Position numbers and translations under genes: made by a program. A stretch of 64,000 bases of DNA. Origin: Planococcus citri. Taxonomy: Eukaryota; Arthropoda; Insecta; Hemiptera; Pseudococcidae. Of this stretch, positions 34,040 to 46,839 are shown in pieces (position 1 is the stretch's first letter; every line of letters starts with the position of its first letter). Location: NCBI RefSeq assembly GCF_950023065.1, contig NC_088679.1, positions 2,790,001-2,854,000 of the forward strand, written 5' to 3'. Under the pieces are notes generated by a model. It was given only the letters and a program-made list of their open reading frames with translations, searched no databases and was not told the origin of the DNA.

Positions 34040-35623
34040 AGAAATACAGACACTCTTGATATTTGGACTGAACCCAGCAATCATCGTCTTCAGAAAATGC
34101 TTTGTCGAACCTCAGTTGAAGAAATTCGCTATATTATCAAAAAAATCAAAATCCGGAAATCACCAGGCTCAGATAACATCAGTAACATTATGCTTAAAAA
34201 CCTTCCAACAAATATCCTAACGAGCTTCAAAACACTTTTCAAGTCTTGCCTTCGAATTGGTTACTTTCCTAATGCCTGGAAAATTGCCAAAGTAATTGTG
34301 CTATCCAAAAAAGAATCTCCTCCTTTGTCTCCTAATGATTATAGACCTATCAGTCTTTTCTCTTCTCTATCCAAAATCCTTGAAAAAATCATTTATAAAT
34401 GTCTTTTGGACTTTCTGAAAAGAAAAAGGAACAGATTTTGCCATCTTTTCAGCATGGTTTTTGTAATAAAACAAGCACAGTTCATCAGTTGCATCAAATG
34501 GTACAACTCATCAACAATGCCTACGAAAAGAAGCAATTCACAACTGCAGTTTTTATAGACATCAAAAGGGCCTTCGACTCTGTATGGCATTGCGGTTTAA
34601 TTCACAAATTAGTTGCAATCGAAACACCCACCTTTTTACATAAAATCATTTTTTCCTTCCTTCAAAATAGCAAATTTCATGTTCAAATCGACGATGAAAG
34701 CTCTTTGCTTCGATAAATCAGCCAAGGTGTACCGCAAGGCACCGTATTGAGTCCAACATTGTTCATCTTATGCTGCTATGATATTCCTAAACCAGCTGAT
34801 AATGAAATAGCAATGTTTGCTGATGATACGTGTTTACTCAGCCAAAATAAGGATCTTCTAATTGCTTGTAATCAACTTCAAGCTGGTATCAATGAATTGG
34901 AACCATGGTCTGAATGCTGGAAACTTAAGCTAAATCCTCTTAAAAGACGTGAAACAAAAATCTGCACACTTCACAAAATCTCACCGACTCCAGAAATCTT
35001 AATCGATAACACTGTGGTACCATTGAATACATCGTTGTCGTTGTGGTTCCTTGTCCTTTACAGGATATTGGAAATCGCATTTTTGTGGTACCCTAACAGG
35101 ATGAGGCGAATGCCTATTGCCACTGCAATTATTCTGGGGAATCGACGATGTTGTTTTTTGAGCTTTCACGTAGTAGTTTCCCATTGCTTTCAACAGTTAA
35201 ATATCTCGGCATACACTTGGACCAGAAACTATCTCTCAAAATCCATATCATTCTCAAATCACATGATGCCTACCTCAAACTGCATAAACTTTACCTCCTT
35301 TTCAATAATTGTTCCAGATTGTCTACATCTTGTAGTCTACTTCTTTACAAAAGTCTCATCTGTAGCTCATTCACATTATGCAGCGCCAATATGGATAACA
35401 GCTGCAAAAACTAACAAACATAAGCTACAAATTATACAAAACAAAGTTCTACGAACCATTACAAACACACCATGGTTCCTCCCCGTCAATGTTTGCCGAA
35501 TGTACGTCAAGCTAGGATCAGAAATGAGAAAGGTAGCTATGAATTTTGAAAGTTCAAATTTCACAGCCCCAAACAGCCGATTAATTTCATTTCAAAGATT
35601 TTTTGACATATTAATAAAGTGAT
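34040..35623 (+). pseudogene. Jockey-like LINE, decayed reverse transcriptase
   Basis: In order, 34097-34390 encodes the region before the RT with KSPGSDNIS and the RT start NDYRPISLFSSLSKILEK. 34399-34716 encodes FIDIKRAFDSVWH (first catalytic aspartate region) and ends at a TAA. A QGVPQGTVLSPTLF segment follows at about 34724, and AMFADDT (catalytic) at about 34807-34830. A post-RT YLGIHLDQKLS and a terminal AAPIWITAAKTNKHKLQIIQ region follow in other frames, with LRTITNTPWF near the end. An extra stretch of about 150 bp (about 35030-35180) interrupts the segment before YLGI. The endonuclease domain is absent (5' truncation), and there is at least one in-frame stop plus several frameshifts. 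Confidence 0.88.
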
Positions 35624-35996
35624 GTAGGTACTAGAGCTGAAAACGGTTACGCTACCTGCTAACCAGTATCTGGTTAAAATACTGGCTAAACCTGCCAGTG
35701 GTTGTATTGAGTTGATTCGGGTATAGATAGTAGCGTATAGCAAGCACAACCTGAATGTTTACACACTTGGTCTGCGCACGCACCCCAAAATTTGATAATG
35801 CGTAAGTGGGAGGAGTTACGCTTTGACACCTGTCGTTTGTATGTGTGATTGATGTTTGACATGATTGATGACAATGATTATGTCATGCCGGTACACCGGC
35901 TAGGCATTCAATGCGCTACTAGTTATAATCCGCTACTAGCGAGAAGCGAGCATTTACCCGCTGTCAGCAAGTACCGTTTTCAGCTCTAGTAGGTAC
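35624..35996. repeat. 8-bp target-site duplication GTAGGTAC
   Basis: GTAGGTAC occurs at 35624-35631 and 35989-35996, directly outside the TIRs of the 357-bp element. Because TAGGTA words are common in this genome the match alone is weaker than usual, but it abuts clear TIRs exactly. Confidence 0.85.
35632..35988. mobile_element. 357-bp hAT-type MITE
   Basis: The TIR is TAGAGCTGAAAACGG, inverted at the right end, and pairing weakens inward. An 8-bp duplication and a TAGAG start are characteristic of hAT elements. There is no coding frame. It lies immediately after the 3' end of the Jockey-like LINE coding remnant. Confidence 0.88.
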
Positions 35997-38900
35997 TTAT
36001 ACTCCAAATCACATTATTATGGCAGTAGAATCTTCTAATAAGCTGAAGAAAGCGATTTAAATGACCTGAAAATTCTGAAGATTAGAATTTTAGTAATTTT
36101 CAGACGTTTTGGCATCGCACCGATGTTTTCGATCACAAAGTCACAAAACACCATGAGAAGCGAACTGCGGAGAATAATTTCAACCTCACGAAACCTTCCA
36201 AAGAAGAAAATTTATGAAAACAGCGAAAATTCGCTTGATCCAACAAAATGTTTCGACTAAGAAATAAACTTTAAAATTCATCATATGAAAACTCGACGGA
36301 TTTTGGAATTCGCGGCGAATTGCAAAAAAAAATAGAAGGGATGAGAAAAGTTGAAATACCCCAAAAAATAATGACGTGGCACCCCAAACATGTAGAAATA
36401 ATTTGGAAACATTAAAACTTTCCACTTCAACTAATTCCAAGCCGCTCATGCCCAAAATCAAAGTCTCTAAATTGAGGATTCTTGAATTGGGTAACTTGTG
36501 GCATTCAACCCTCGCCCTCGGGGTCTTATCTTGTCGCATCAGCCCATTCTAAGTTTCGAAAATTCAAAGTTGAGATTTTTTTAAAGTTTGAATTTTCAAT
36601 TTCTAGCTATAAGCATGTAAATTTGAAGAAAAAAAATCCAGGAGCTACAAAGCCCCCAACGTTTTAGTCAAAATGTGAAAAAAATAAAATGCCGTAATGA
36701 ACATCGTTACATAACACGTTTTCGAGAGCGCTGAAAACAAATATCAACTCTTTTTACTAATTTTACCCCTACAATCCCCTCCCTCCATTAAAAAATTCCC
36801 TCCCTAACCCAAAAATTTGCAATAAAAATTGCAGGGTAAGACGTTCCGCAACACAATGGAAAGAAGCATTAGGCATGCTCTGCTCAAACTTTCATAGCAA
36901 CAGAAAAGTTTACAAAGCTGCAAGATTGATGAAATCAGTCCAAAGACATCAAAAATTTTACTCTGTAAATTACCAGAATGGAACATATTTAGCCCCATTT
37001 ATGCACATCAGAATTTTTGGAAGCGTGATTATACCATACAAGGTAGCGGGGATTGGTGAAAGCGATAACATTATCTGGTCACTAAAAATAAAACCAAAGC
37101 TCAAACTCAATTTTTTTCTTATTTTTTTCTAAAGGTAACTTGAGTAGCCGAAGAAGCTTGAAAAAGTCACCAAAAGATAACCAAATTAATGAAGAAAAAA
37201 ATTTCAAAAAAAGAACATTACTTACTTAAATTGAAAATGTTCTGGCTTTAAATGAAGTTGAACACTGCTAACGTAATTGCTGTAAATATTCGTTCATTTT
37301 TACCGTTATCGTGATGTTGCCGAGAGCCGGTTGCATTTTAAGCCAATATTTTCGTAATGTAAAAATTGCAATTTATTTTTTATTCAATGTGTGAATTTTC
37401 TAATGATTTTTGTTAGAACTTCTTTTCCTGTATAAATTTTGTAATTTTGAATTTATTACAATGTTATGCGCGTATTCGATGCGTTTTTATTAATTCGAAT
37501 AATTCGAACAATCTGAATAAACAAACACCCCATTGTGAAACTACATATTTAATCAACACTTCAACATTGACTTAAACTTGAATCCTGTCTACAACATACG
37601 GGACTTTTTTAAAAGCCCATTTAAAACGTATAGTCGTATGGGTGGCTGGTATTCGCCAAGTCTACAACCGCGGGACTTTTATTTTAAAAAATCAAGCAGG
37701 CGGCTGTCAGCCGCAATGTCAACGATTACTTGTTAAAAGCGAGTTTTTTTTAGAATTACTAAAAACTATGCGATAATTTTTGCAAGTTGTGGCAAAAAGA
37801 CAAATTTTCAAGGAAGGCTTCTACCATAAGAACTGAAAAAATGAAATTCGACAAAAAAGAAGATTTTAGGAACATTTGTAAAAAGCAGGACTTTTGTTTT
37901 GGCAAACCTTCGAAACAAAAGTAAGACTCTCCTGGCAGGCAATGCTATGCTGGCAAAAACAGGACTGTTTGAAAAAAAAAATTGTAAGTACCCAGAAGTA
38001 GAAGTCTAGTTTTTTTTTTTTTTTTTTTTTTGCTAAAAATTGTTCAAAACTGCTAAAAATTCTTGATTTTTTGTGAAAAAAATTGAGAGAAAATCTCGCT
38101 TTTTTGGGAACAAAAAGGTGACTTTTTAAAAGTCGAAAATCATCTCTTTTTGGAAGATTACGAGATGGGGAAGGGATAGAAAAAATTATGGACTCACAAC
38201 TTTCGAGAATGAGCATGTCCCCAAAAACGAAGAGGCCAAAAAAAAAACCTGCCTATAGGAAAAAATGATACTTTTTCGCAACTTTTGTTGCAAATTGAAA
38301 ATTTTTTTCAAATTTTTCGGTTGAAAAGTGAGATTTTTAAGCGTTTTTTGGCAAAACAGTGAAAAAAAATCCAGCAGCTACAAAGCTCCTAACATTCTGG
38401 TCAAAATGTGAAAAAAATAAAATGTTGTAAGAAATATATCGTTTCACAGCACGTTTTTGAGAGCGCTGCATACAAATATCCTCTATTTTTACTGATTTTA
38501 CCCATTCAACCCGCCCACCCCCCACCATTGAAAAACTCCCTCGCTAACCCAGAAACTCGCAATGAAAATTGTAGGGTAAGACGCTCCGCATCACAGTGGC
38601 AAGAAGCATCGGGTATGCTCTGCTCAAACTTTTATAGCAACAGAAACGTTTTCAAACTTGCAAAATTGATGAAATCATATCCAAAGGCACCAAAAATTTT
38701 ACTCTGTAAATTAGGTACCTACTAGAATGGAACATTTTTTCGGCCTATTTATGTACATCACTTATTTATTGCTTCAGAACACAATCACTTATATGTACAA
38801 TGGCCAATTGGCCACTACAAAAATGAAACCAAGGCTCAAACTCATTTTTTTATGTTTTTTTAAAAAGATAACCTAAGTAGCCCAAACAAGCTTGAAAAAG

Positions 38901-41900
38901 TCACCAAAAAATAACCAAATTAATAAAAAGAAAAGTTTTTAAAAAAAAGAACATTACTTACAAATTCTGCCTATTGGCAAAAAAAAACTAAATCCATTTT
39001 CCATGTTTTCGGTAATCTTAAAGCAGACATTGGACAGAAATTCGAAGTTAGGTATGTTCAAAAAAACTTTTTCAGCTGCAATTCATTTGCGATTTTCTCA
39101 AAACTAGCCAAAATGGACACGAAAAGTTGTATTGGAAGCCATCGAATTATTTATAAATGTATTATTAGATTAATAAACAACCCCCACCCCCCCCCCCAAA
39201 AAAAGAAAATTGCGTGTCTTCCAATTTTTGGCAAAAATTTACCAAAAATCAAAGAATGCACTCATTAGCATGCTTCAGGGAGTGTAACAAAATCTGAAAA
39301 CTAAAAATAAGGACCCATGACATTTTCAAATTTGAAAATGTACTGATCCCCCCCCCTCCACTCCAATTCAATTAATTTTATAGAATTGCCAAAAAAAAAA
39401 ACTTCAAAAATAATAATTTTTCAAAAAAACAAAAAAATAACCAAGAAAATACACCGAACAATGGAAATACTCAATCAGGGTGTCCATCATTTTTAGAAAG
39501 TCATTTTCCCTGACTCTTCCAGGTTTTCTAAACCGATTTTCCAGACCATTTTTAGCAATTTTTGGTACTTACTACTTACCCCATACTTTAATATTGATGA
39601 AGAAGTTTCCCCTCGGAGGGAGGGGATTTTTTTTCCAAATAATACAAAATATATCAACTCGTTTTATTGATTTTACCCCTGTACACCCCTCCCCCACCAC
39701 ACCCCATTGGAAAACACCTTCACCAACTCAGAAATTTGCAATAAAAATTGTAGGGTAAGACGTTCCGCAACGCAATGGAAAGAAGCATCAGGCATGCTCT
39801 GCTCAAACTTTTATAGCCACAGAAAAGTTTTCAAAGCTGCAAAATTGATGAAATCGGTTCAAAGACATCAAAAATTTTACTCTGAATAAATTACTAGAAT
39901 GGAACATTTTTTAGGCCCATCTAACTTTTACAAACTTACATTTTTATAATTCTTATAACAAATCCGAAGCCTGATACATATATGTGCAAGGTAGCGGTGA
40001 TTGGTGAAAGTGATAACATTATCTGGTCACTAAAAATAAAACCAATACTCAAACTCAATTTTTTCCTGTTTTTTTCTAAAGGTAACTTGAGTAGCCAAAA
40101 AATCTTGAAAAAGTCACCAAAAAATAACTAAATTATTGAAGAAAAAAATTTCAAAAAAGGACCATTACTTACTTATACAAATTGAAAATGTTCTGGCCTT
40201 TAATGCGAGGAAAGCTAATTGTGAAACTATTTAATGGAAATGTAGGAATTTTTATGAGAATAATTACTAAAAACTACGCGATAATTTTTGCAAGTCGTCA
40301 GTTGTGGCAAAAAGGCACATTTTCAACTAAATAAAGCGAGACTTCTACCATAAAAACTTTAAAAAAATGAACGAATTTTGAAAAAAAAAAATGAAATTCG
40401 ACAAAAAAGAAGCTTTTAAGAACTTTTGTAAAAAGCAGGACTTTTGTTTGGCAATCCTTCCAAACAAAAGGAAGACTTTCCAGGCAGGCAATGCTAAAAT
40501 CAATGCTTTTTAAACGCTTTGGCAAAGAGAAACACAAATTTCTAAGCAATTTTGGCAAAAATTATGACCATTTGACTATTTTATCAAAAAACTGAACTTC
40601 CTGAGGATGTTGACGAAAAAATCATTGTTCAACTTTTCGTCAAATAAGTAATTAAAAATGGACACCCTCTGACAATGTTGACAAAAAACTGGAATTTTTC
40701 GACAATGTTGGCAAAAACTGTGCTTTATGATAATTTTTCCAAAAATTGGCGCTTTTTCACACCCCCATTCCCCCCCCCCCAATTCCAAGACTTGATAATT
40801 TTAACAAGGGTAAAAAAAACTAGGTAAGTACCCAAAAGTCTAGTTTTTTTTTGCTAAAAATTGTTCAAACCGTTAAAAATTCTTGATTTTTTCTAAAAAA
40901 AAAAAAAAAATTGAGAGAAAATCTCGCTTTTTGGAACAAAAAGAGGACTTTCTAAAAGGCGAAAATCATCTCTTTTAGGAAGATTACGAGATGGGGAAGG
41001 GATACAAAAAATTACGGACTCATAATTTTCGAGAATTAGCATGCCCCCAAAAACGAAGAGGCCAAAAAAAAAATCCTGCCTATAGGAAAAAATGATACTT
41101 TTTCGCAACCTTTGTTCTAAATTGAAAACCTTTTTTCAATTTTTCGATTGAAAAAAAGTGAGATTTTTAGGCGTTTCTTGGCAAAACAGCGAGACTTTTG
41201 GGCAATTTTTAGAAGAAAAAAAAACAAAAAAATGAAGACTTGAAGGAATTTTTTGCGAAATACAGACGAGTCTCTTCCCATTTTTGAACCTTTGATTCTC
41301 AATAATTTTCCAAAAATCAAAGAATTCACTTTATTAGCACTTAAGGTAGTTGTTGATGTGCCTATTTTCAAACTTGCAAAATTGATTACATCGTCTCTTA
41401 AGACACCAAAAAGTTTACGCTGTAAATTAGGTACCTACTACGTAGAATGGAACATTTTCTCGGCCCAATTTATGTACATCAAACATTAATATTATTAATT
41501 TACTTATTCATTGCTTCAGTACACAAGCATTTATACAAACTTACATTTTTAATTATTATAATAACAAATCCAAATAAATCGAGAGTAAGAGATTTTTCTC
41601 CCCTCGTTGTGTAATATACCTACTATTCCATCACATGTGTGACGGAGAATAATTTCTTTTCCATCCATAGGGATGAAAAGAGGAATTTTTTTTCATTCGA
41701 AGTACGAAAAAGTGTATTTTTGCAGAGGGTAAACGGGGGTAAAATGCTACATTTTCGTAGCATTTATAATGAAAAAAGTACTTAATAACATTATCTGGCC
41801 ACTACAAATGAAACCAAGGCTCAAACTCATTTTTTCATCTTTTTTTTAAAAGATAAGTAACCAGAGTAGCCGAACAAGTTTGATAAAGTCACCAAAAAAT

Positions 41901-42092
41901 AACCAAATTAATGAATAAAAAAATTAAAAAAACAACAACATTACTTACAAATTCTGCTTATTGGCAAAAAAAAAAATATTTTTCTGTAGTTTCTTTTCTT
42001 TGAATACACTTCGTTTAAACAATTAAAAAACGCAATTTATGCCTTGTGGTCTCTTGGCTATGCAACTCCTCAATACGTAGAGCACCCTCTTA

Positions 42093-42447
42093 ACCTTATC
42101 AGAATTTAGACATCGATTTCACTCGACAGAAGATTTCTCCGTGAGTAATGAATGAAATTCGCTGAAATTTGAATGTGTTATACTTGGAAGCATTCCTGAC
42201 AAGTTGACGTTGGCCTTTTTTCGATTTCTGTTGTATTATCAAATTCATCTTCATTGTAAAATTAGCACCATCCCTAGGGTATTTTAAAATGGTCATATTT
42301 TCACTCATCAAAAGGAAAAAATCGAAAAAAGGCCAACGTCGACTTGTTAGGAATGCTTCCAAGTATAACATATTCAAATTTCAGCGAATTTCATTCATTA
42401 CTCACATCTTCTGTCGAGTAAAGTCGACGTCTAAATTCTGATAAGGT
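42093..42447. mobile_element. 355-bp palindromic TIR element
   Basis: The left arm begins ACCTTATCAGAATTTAGAC and is inverted at the right end. Arms of about 140 bp pair with few mismatches around a 75-bp spacer. TA stands at both edges (42091-42092 and 42448-42449), although TA is itself palindromic and could belong to the arms. No coding frame beyond arm shadows. Confidence 0.75.
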
Positions 42448-42464
42448 TAATAATTCCTGCTATA

Positions 42465-42988
42465 ATTGGGCATTCGGACTTAGAGGGGAAATGGTAGGTG
42501 CGCGCGCATTCTTATCTCGCTGGAGGGCAAAGTCTAATCAAAACGCATTCGGGACTAATGAAATTGGGTAGTTTTTTTCATTTTTCTCGAAAAAAAGAAA
42601 TTTGGTGAATTTTTACGAAGACGTACATTGAAGGTATTTAAATTTTCTATCGATTGGTATAAAGTTTTATGTATTTCGTGTTCTTATGAAAGTTTTAACG
42701 AACGTTTTCCTTCCTGGATTTTTGTGTACGTTGACTTTATTTCAAAATTACTCAGAATTTCAATTGAAATGATTAGTGAATAAGCAACGTATATCAATCG
42801 ATAGAAAATTTAAATACCTTCAATTTATGTTGTCTTAAAAATTCATCAAAACTTTTCTTTTTTGAGAAAAATGAAAAAAAACTACCACATTTCATTAGTT
42901 TAGAATGCGTTTTGATAAGAAGTTGCCCTCCAACGAGATAACATTGTGGTGGGGATAGCCATTTCCCCTCTAAGTCCGAATGCCCAAT
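42465..42988. mobile_element. 524-bp palindromic TIR element
   Basis: Near-perfect ends begin ATTGGGCATTCGGACTTAGA and extend for about 30 bp, with imperfect pairing for about 200 bp per arm. TA stands at both edges (42463-42464 and 42989-42990). It begins only about 15 bp after the previous palindrome ends. It is non-coding and probably a Tc1/mariner-related MITE. Confidence 0.78.
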
Positions 42989-45579
42989 TATTGTATTACG
43001 TGTCCAATGATTTTATTCCCTTCTTCTAACATAATTAAATCTTATTTCAACACATTCTATTAATGTACTTCGTTTAAACCTTTAAAAAACGTAATTAACT
43101 TCCAATGTACGAGTAGAACTGCTAAATGTCCAAAATCCATTTTCTATGTTTTGACAGTTTCGGTAATCTTTATGCAGACATTGGTCGAAAATTCGAAGTT
43201 ATGCCTAAAAAACTTTTTCAGTTGCAATTCATCCGCGATTATCTCGAAACTAGCAGAATAGGGCACATTAGATTAAATTTTTGTGTCTTCCCATTTTTGG
43301 CAAAAATTCACCAAAAATCAAAGAATTCACTCTATGACATTTTCAAATTTGAAAACGTACTGATACCCCCCACCCCCGCACCAATTATTCATTTTAACAA
43401 AATTGCCAAAAAAAGCTTCAAATATCTATAATTTAAAAAAAAATGAGGTAATCAAGAAAATACACCGAACAATGGAAACAATCAATCAGAGTGTCCATTA
43501 TTTTTGGCAAGTCATTTTCCCTGACTTTTCCAGGTTTTCCAAACCGATTTTCCAGACCATTTTCACCAATTTTCTGTACTTACACCACACTAATATTCCA
43601 GTATGAAAATGACAAAAAAATAGCAGAGCAACGATGTGACACGATATCGCTAGCAGGGTTGCCACTAATAATTTTTCAAATAAGTATATTAATTAAAGAA
43701 GAAAATTTCTGAAAACAGCGAACATTCGCCTGATCTGACAAATTTTTCAATTAAGAAATTTAAAATGCATCATAATACGTATGAAAACTCCACAGATTTT
43801 AGAATTTGCGGCGAATTGCAAGGAAGGAGGAAATATCCCAAAAATTGCAAATTCTATAGGTACACATCGTGCTTTTTATCAACTTCTTCGGCTCCGAAAC
43901 AATTACGTAGCATTCCAAAAATGCTGAAAAGATTCGTAAACATTAAAACTTCCTTATTCAACTCATTCCAAACCGCTCATGCCCCAAAAATCAAAGTCTC
44001 TAAATCTAGGATTCTTGAATTAGGTAACTTTGTAGCATTCAACCCCCTCCCACGGGTCTTATTTTGTTGCATAAGCCCGTTCTAAGTATCAAAAATTCGA
44101 AGTTGAGCTTTTTTAAACGTTTGAGTTTTCAATTTCTGGCTATTTGTACAATATGTATACATTTGGAGAAAAAAATCCAGGGGGGTAAAAGCCCTCCAAA
44201 TTTTGGCCAAAATGTGAAAAAAATGGAATGTTGTAAGAAATTGTAGTTCCATACGTTTCCGAGAGCGCTGAATCCCTGCATTGAAAAACGCCCATACTAA
44301 CCCAAAAATTTGCAATAAAAATTGTAGGGTAAGACGCTCCGTATCGCAGTGGAACAAAGCATCAGGTATGCTCTGCTCAAACTTTTATATGTAGCAACAG
44401 AAACGTTCTCAAACTTGCAAAATTGATGAAATCATTTCCAAAGACACTAAAAATTTTGCTCTGTAAATTAGGTACATACCAGAATGGAAAAAAAGTAATA
44501 ACATTATCTGGCCACTACAAATAAAACCAAGGTTCAAACTCATTTTTTCATCTTTTTTTTTTCTAAGTAACTTAAATAGCCAAACAAGTTTGATAAAGTC
44601 ACCAAAAAATAACCAAATAATTAATGAATAAAAAAAAAACATTACTTACTTACAAATTCGATAACTCTAAAACTCGAAGGTTGCGGTTACAGGATTGATT
44701 TTATGTATCTGCTACTTTGAAATTTTTCGGTTGACAAGCGAGACTTTTACAGGCATTTCATGGCAAAAAACGAGACTTTTGGGCAATTTTTAGGAAAAAA
44801 AATGAAGACATGGTGAAATTTTTTTACAAAAAAGAGACAATTAATTTTTAGCAAGAAACGAAACTATTTGGTAGTTTTGACAAAAAAAGAGGATTTTTTG
44901 ATAAAAAGCCTAACGTATGACGATTTCAGCAAAAGGCAGGTCTTTGTAACTGTGACGCTGAAAATACACTGCAGACAATTGGAAAAAAATAAAGGTGTAT
45001 TCTTTCGTTGATTATGAATTGGATGGCTTCCAATAGAACTGCCATGTGTCCAAAATGCATTTTCCAAGTCTTGACAATTTCAGGTACAGTTTCGGTAATC
45101 TTTACGCAGACATTGGTCAGAAATTCGAAGTTATGCCCGAAAAAACTTTTTCAATTGCAATTCATTTGCGATTTTCTCGAAATTAGCAAAAATGGACATG
45201 AAAAGTTGTACCTATTGGAAGCCATCGAATTATTTATTTATATAAATGTATATTAAACTTTTGAGTCTGTCCATTTTTGGCAAATATTCACCAAAAATCA
45301 AAGAATTCACTTTATTAGCATGCTTCAGGGTGTCTAACAAAATCTGAAAAATAAAAAGAAGGACCTTTTGGGAGGACTATACATCCTCCCCTCCTCAATT
45401 CATTTTTCACAAAATTGTCAAAAAAAAAAGATTCAAAAATTATAATTTAAAAAAAACTACAAAATAATTAAGAAAATACACTGAACAATGGAAACAATCA
45501 ATCAGGATGCCCATTATTTTTGGAATGTCATTTTCCCTGGCTTTTCCAAACCGATTTTCCAGACCATTTTTACCAATGA

Positions 45580-45985
45580 CTCGTTCTCGAACAAATCGGT
45601 TCATTTAATCAATTTTTGTTGAATCATTCGCAGACGAATTGATTCGTTTAAGTGACTCGTTCGCGAACAAATCTATTCATTCACGAACAAATTGAATTAT
45701 TTTTTGTGAATTATTCGCGAACAAATTGATTCATAAATAATGAATCATTGACGAACGAATCGATTCATATGATTAATTTTTGGTAAATCATTCACGAACG
45801 AATTTATCAATTGTTAGTAAATCATTCGCGAACGAATATTGTTGATGAATTACTCGCGAATGACTCGATTCATTGAATTATTTTTCGTGAATCATTCGCG
45901 AACGACTCGATTTATTCAATTTATTTTTGGTGAATTGTTCAATTAATTTTTGGTCAATTATTCGCGAATAAATCGAGTAATTATC
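45580..45985. repeat. Second TCGTTCGCGAACGA-type array
   Basis: Diverged units with 'actcgttcgcgaacaaat', 'gaatcattcgcgaacga' and 'tgaatcgattcat'-like words repeat over about 400 bp. This is the same family as 30870-31512 but more decayed, and it starts directly at the end of the 36-45.6 kb complex repeat. Confidence 0.75.
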
Positions 45986-46099
45986 GGGTCCAAAATTGAT
46001 CCGCGTACATTCGAAATAAGAAAATCGATAAATTCCAACATTTTCTGTCAAAAATCAACTTGCAAAAATTAAAAATCGTTTAAAAAATTGAAAAAAATC

Positions 46100-46180
46100 T
46101 TGTGCTAGGAGTACGATTTGAACCTTGTACTTCTGCACCACAAGCTATAGTTTCTTCGCCGCAGGGCTACTGCTGTTCCT
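46100..46180 (-). repeat. Possible tRNA-like SINE remnant
   Basis: On the minus strand 'gtagccctgcggcgaagaaa' and 'caaggttcaaatcgtactcc' resemble A-box and B-box promoter elements about 40 bp apart. A full cloverleaf does not form by eye. Low-confidence call. Confidence 0.25.
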
Positions 46181-46263
46181 TACCAAAATGTATTTTTAAA
46201 AGGTATACTTACATGTTGCTAAGATATTTAAAATAAGATTTCTTATAAAGCTCTTTCAAGGTA

Positions 46264-46828
46264 AGGTGCACCGGGGGAAGTCGGAATTCGGAGCGCCTAG
46301 AGGTGTATATCTGGCAAAGTGCCACTAAAGGTGACTTGAGGGTACTACCCCTACTTCATCACGGCATAAAAATTTTCGCGATTCAGTTTCATTTTAGATG
46401 GCTTTGGTTCAATTGTATTTTGTTGTTGTTTTGAACTTGTTTTGAATTTGTTCTAAAATACAGACTTTCTATTTCTTAGTTTTTCGTATATAGCGGACGT
46501 ACTGTGCGTCCTAGTGAAAATCTGATGAGAGTGATCTGAAAGAGAATTAAATTCTCTACAATTTCGTTACCGGGCAATTTTTCTAGGACGCTCCGTTTGT
46601 GATCTACGCCTCTGCAAATTTTAGCCTGGGGGAAGTCCGAACAGATTATATTTTATTCCACTGAACGAAAGCTACTGTGTCAATCGCGCTCAAATTTTCA
46701 CCATAGGTTAAGAACCCTTATGGGAACCTACATAATAAATTTGGTCCATATTGGTTCATTAGAAGGAGAGTAACAGCTGGTCAAAGTTGAAATTGCGAAA
46801 AATCATTCTGACTTGCCCCGGTGCACCT
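46264..46828. mobile_element. 565-bp TIR element with GC-rich ends, TA target
   Basis: The ends are AGGTGCACCGGGG followed by AAGTC-like sequence, inverted at the right end. TA is at both edges (46262-46263 and 46829-46830) within a symmetrical 'aaggtaagg'. An internal phrase 'ggggaagtccgaac' near 46628 repeats part of the end. No transposase frame is present. Confidence 0.75.
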
Positions 46829-46839
46829 TACCTTACAAC

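Larger units (their letters stand above)
36190..45570. repeat. Array of about five rearranged copies of a 1.2-1.8 kb complex repeat
   Basis: Several modules recur in the same order and orientation. Module R, around 'gtagggtaagacgttccgca' and 'gcatgctctgctcaaacttt', is at about 36832, 38573, 39751 and 44325, with a partial copy at 41366. Module S, around 'cactaaaaataaaaccaaag' and 'agtcaccaaaaaataaccaa', is at about 37080, 38815, 40025, 41797 and 44510. Module T, 'cattggtcgaaaattcgaag', is at about 39030, 43180 and 45110. Module U, 'atcatctctttttggaagat', is at about 38145 and 40970. A long version of R (from 'aaaacagcgaaaattcgc') is seen at 36210 and 43715. Spacings of S are 1.73, 1.21, 1.77 and 2.71 kb, the last including about 0.9 kb of inserted palindromes. 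No protein domain was recognised. Confidence 0.75.

Noticed and set aside
36186..36539. 117-codon minus-strand open frame
   Set aside because: It lies in the complex repeat; the homologous copy at 43690-44090 does not keep the frame open.
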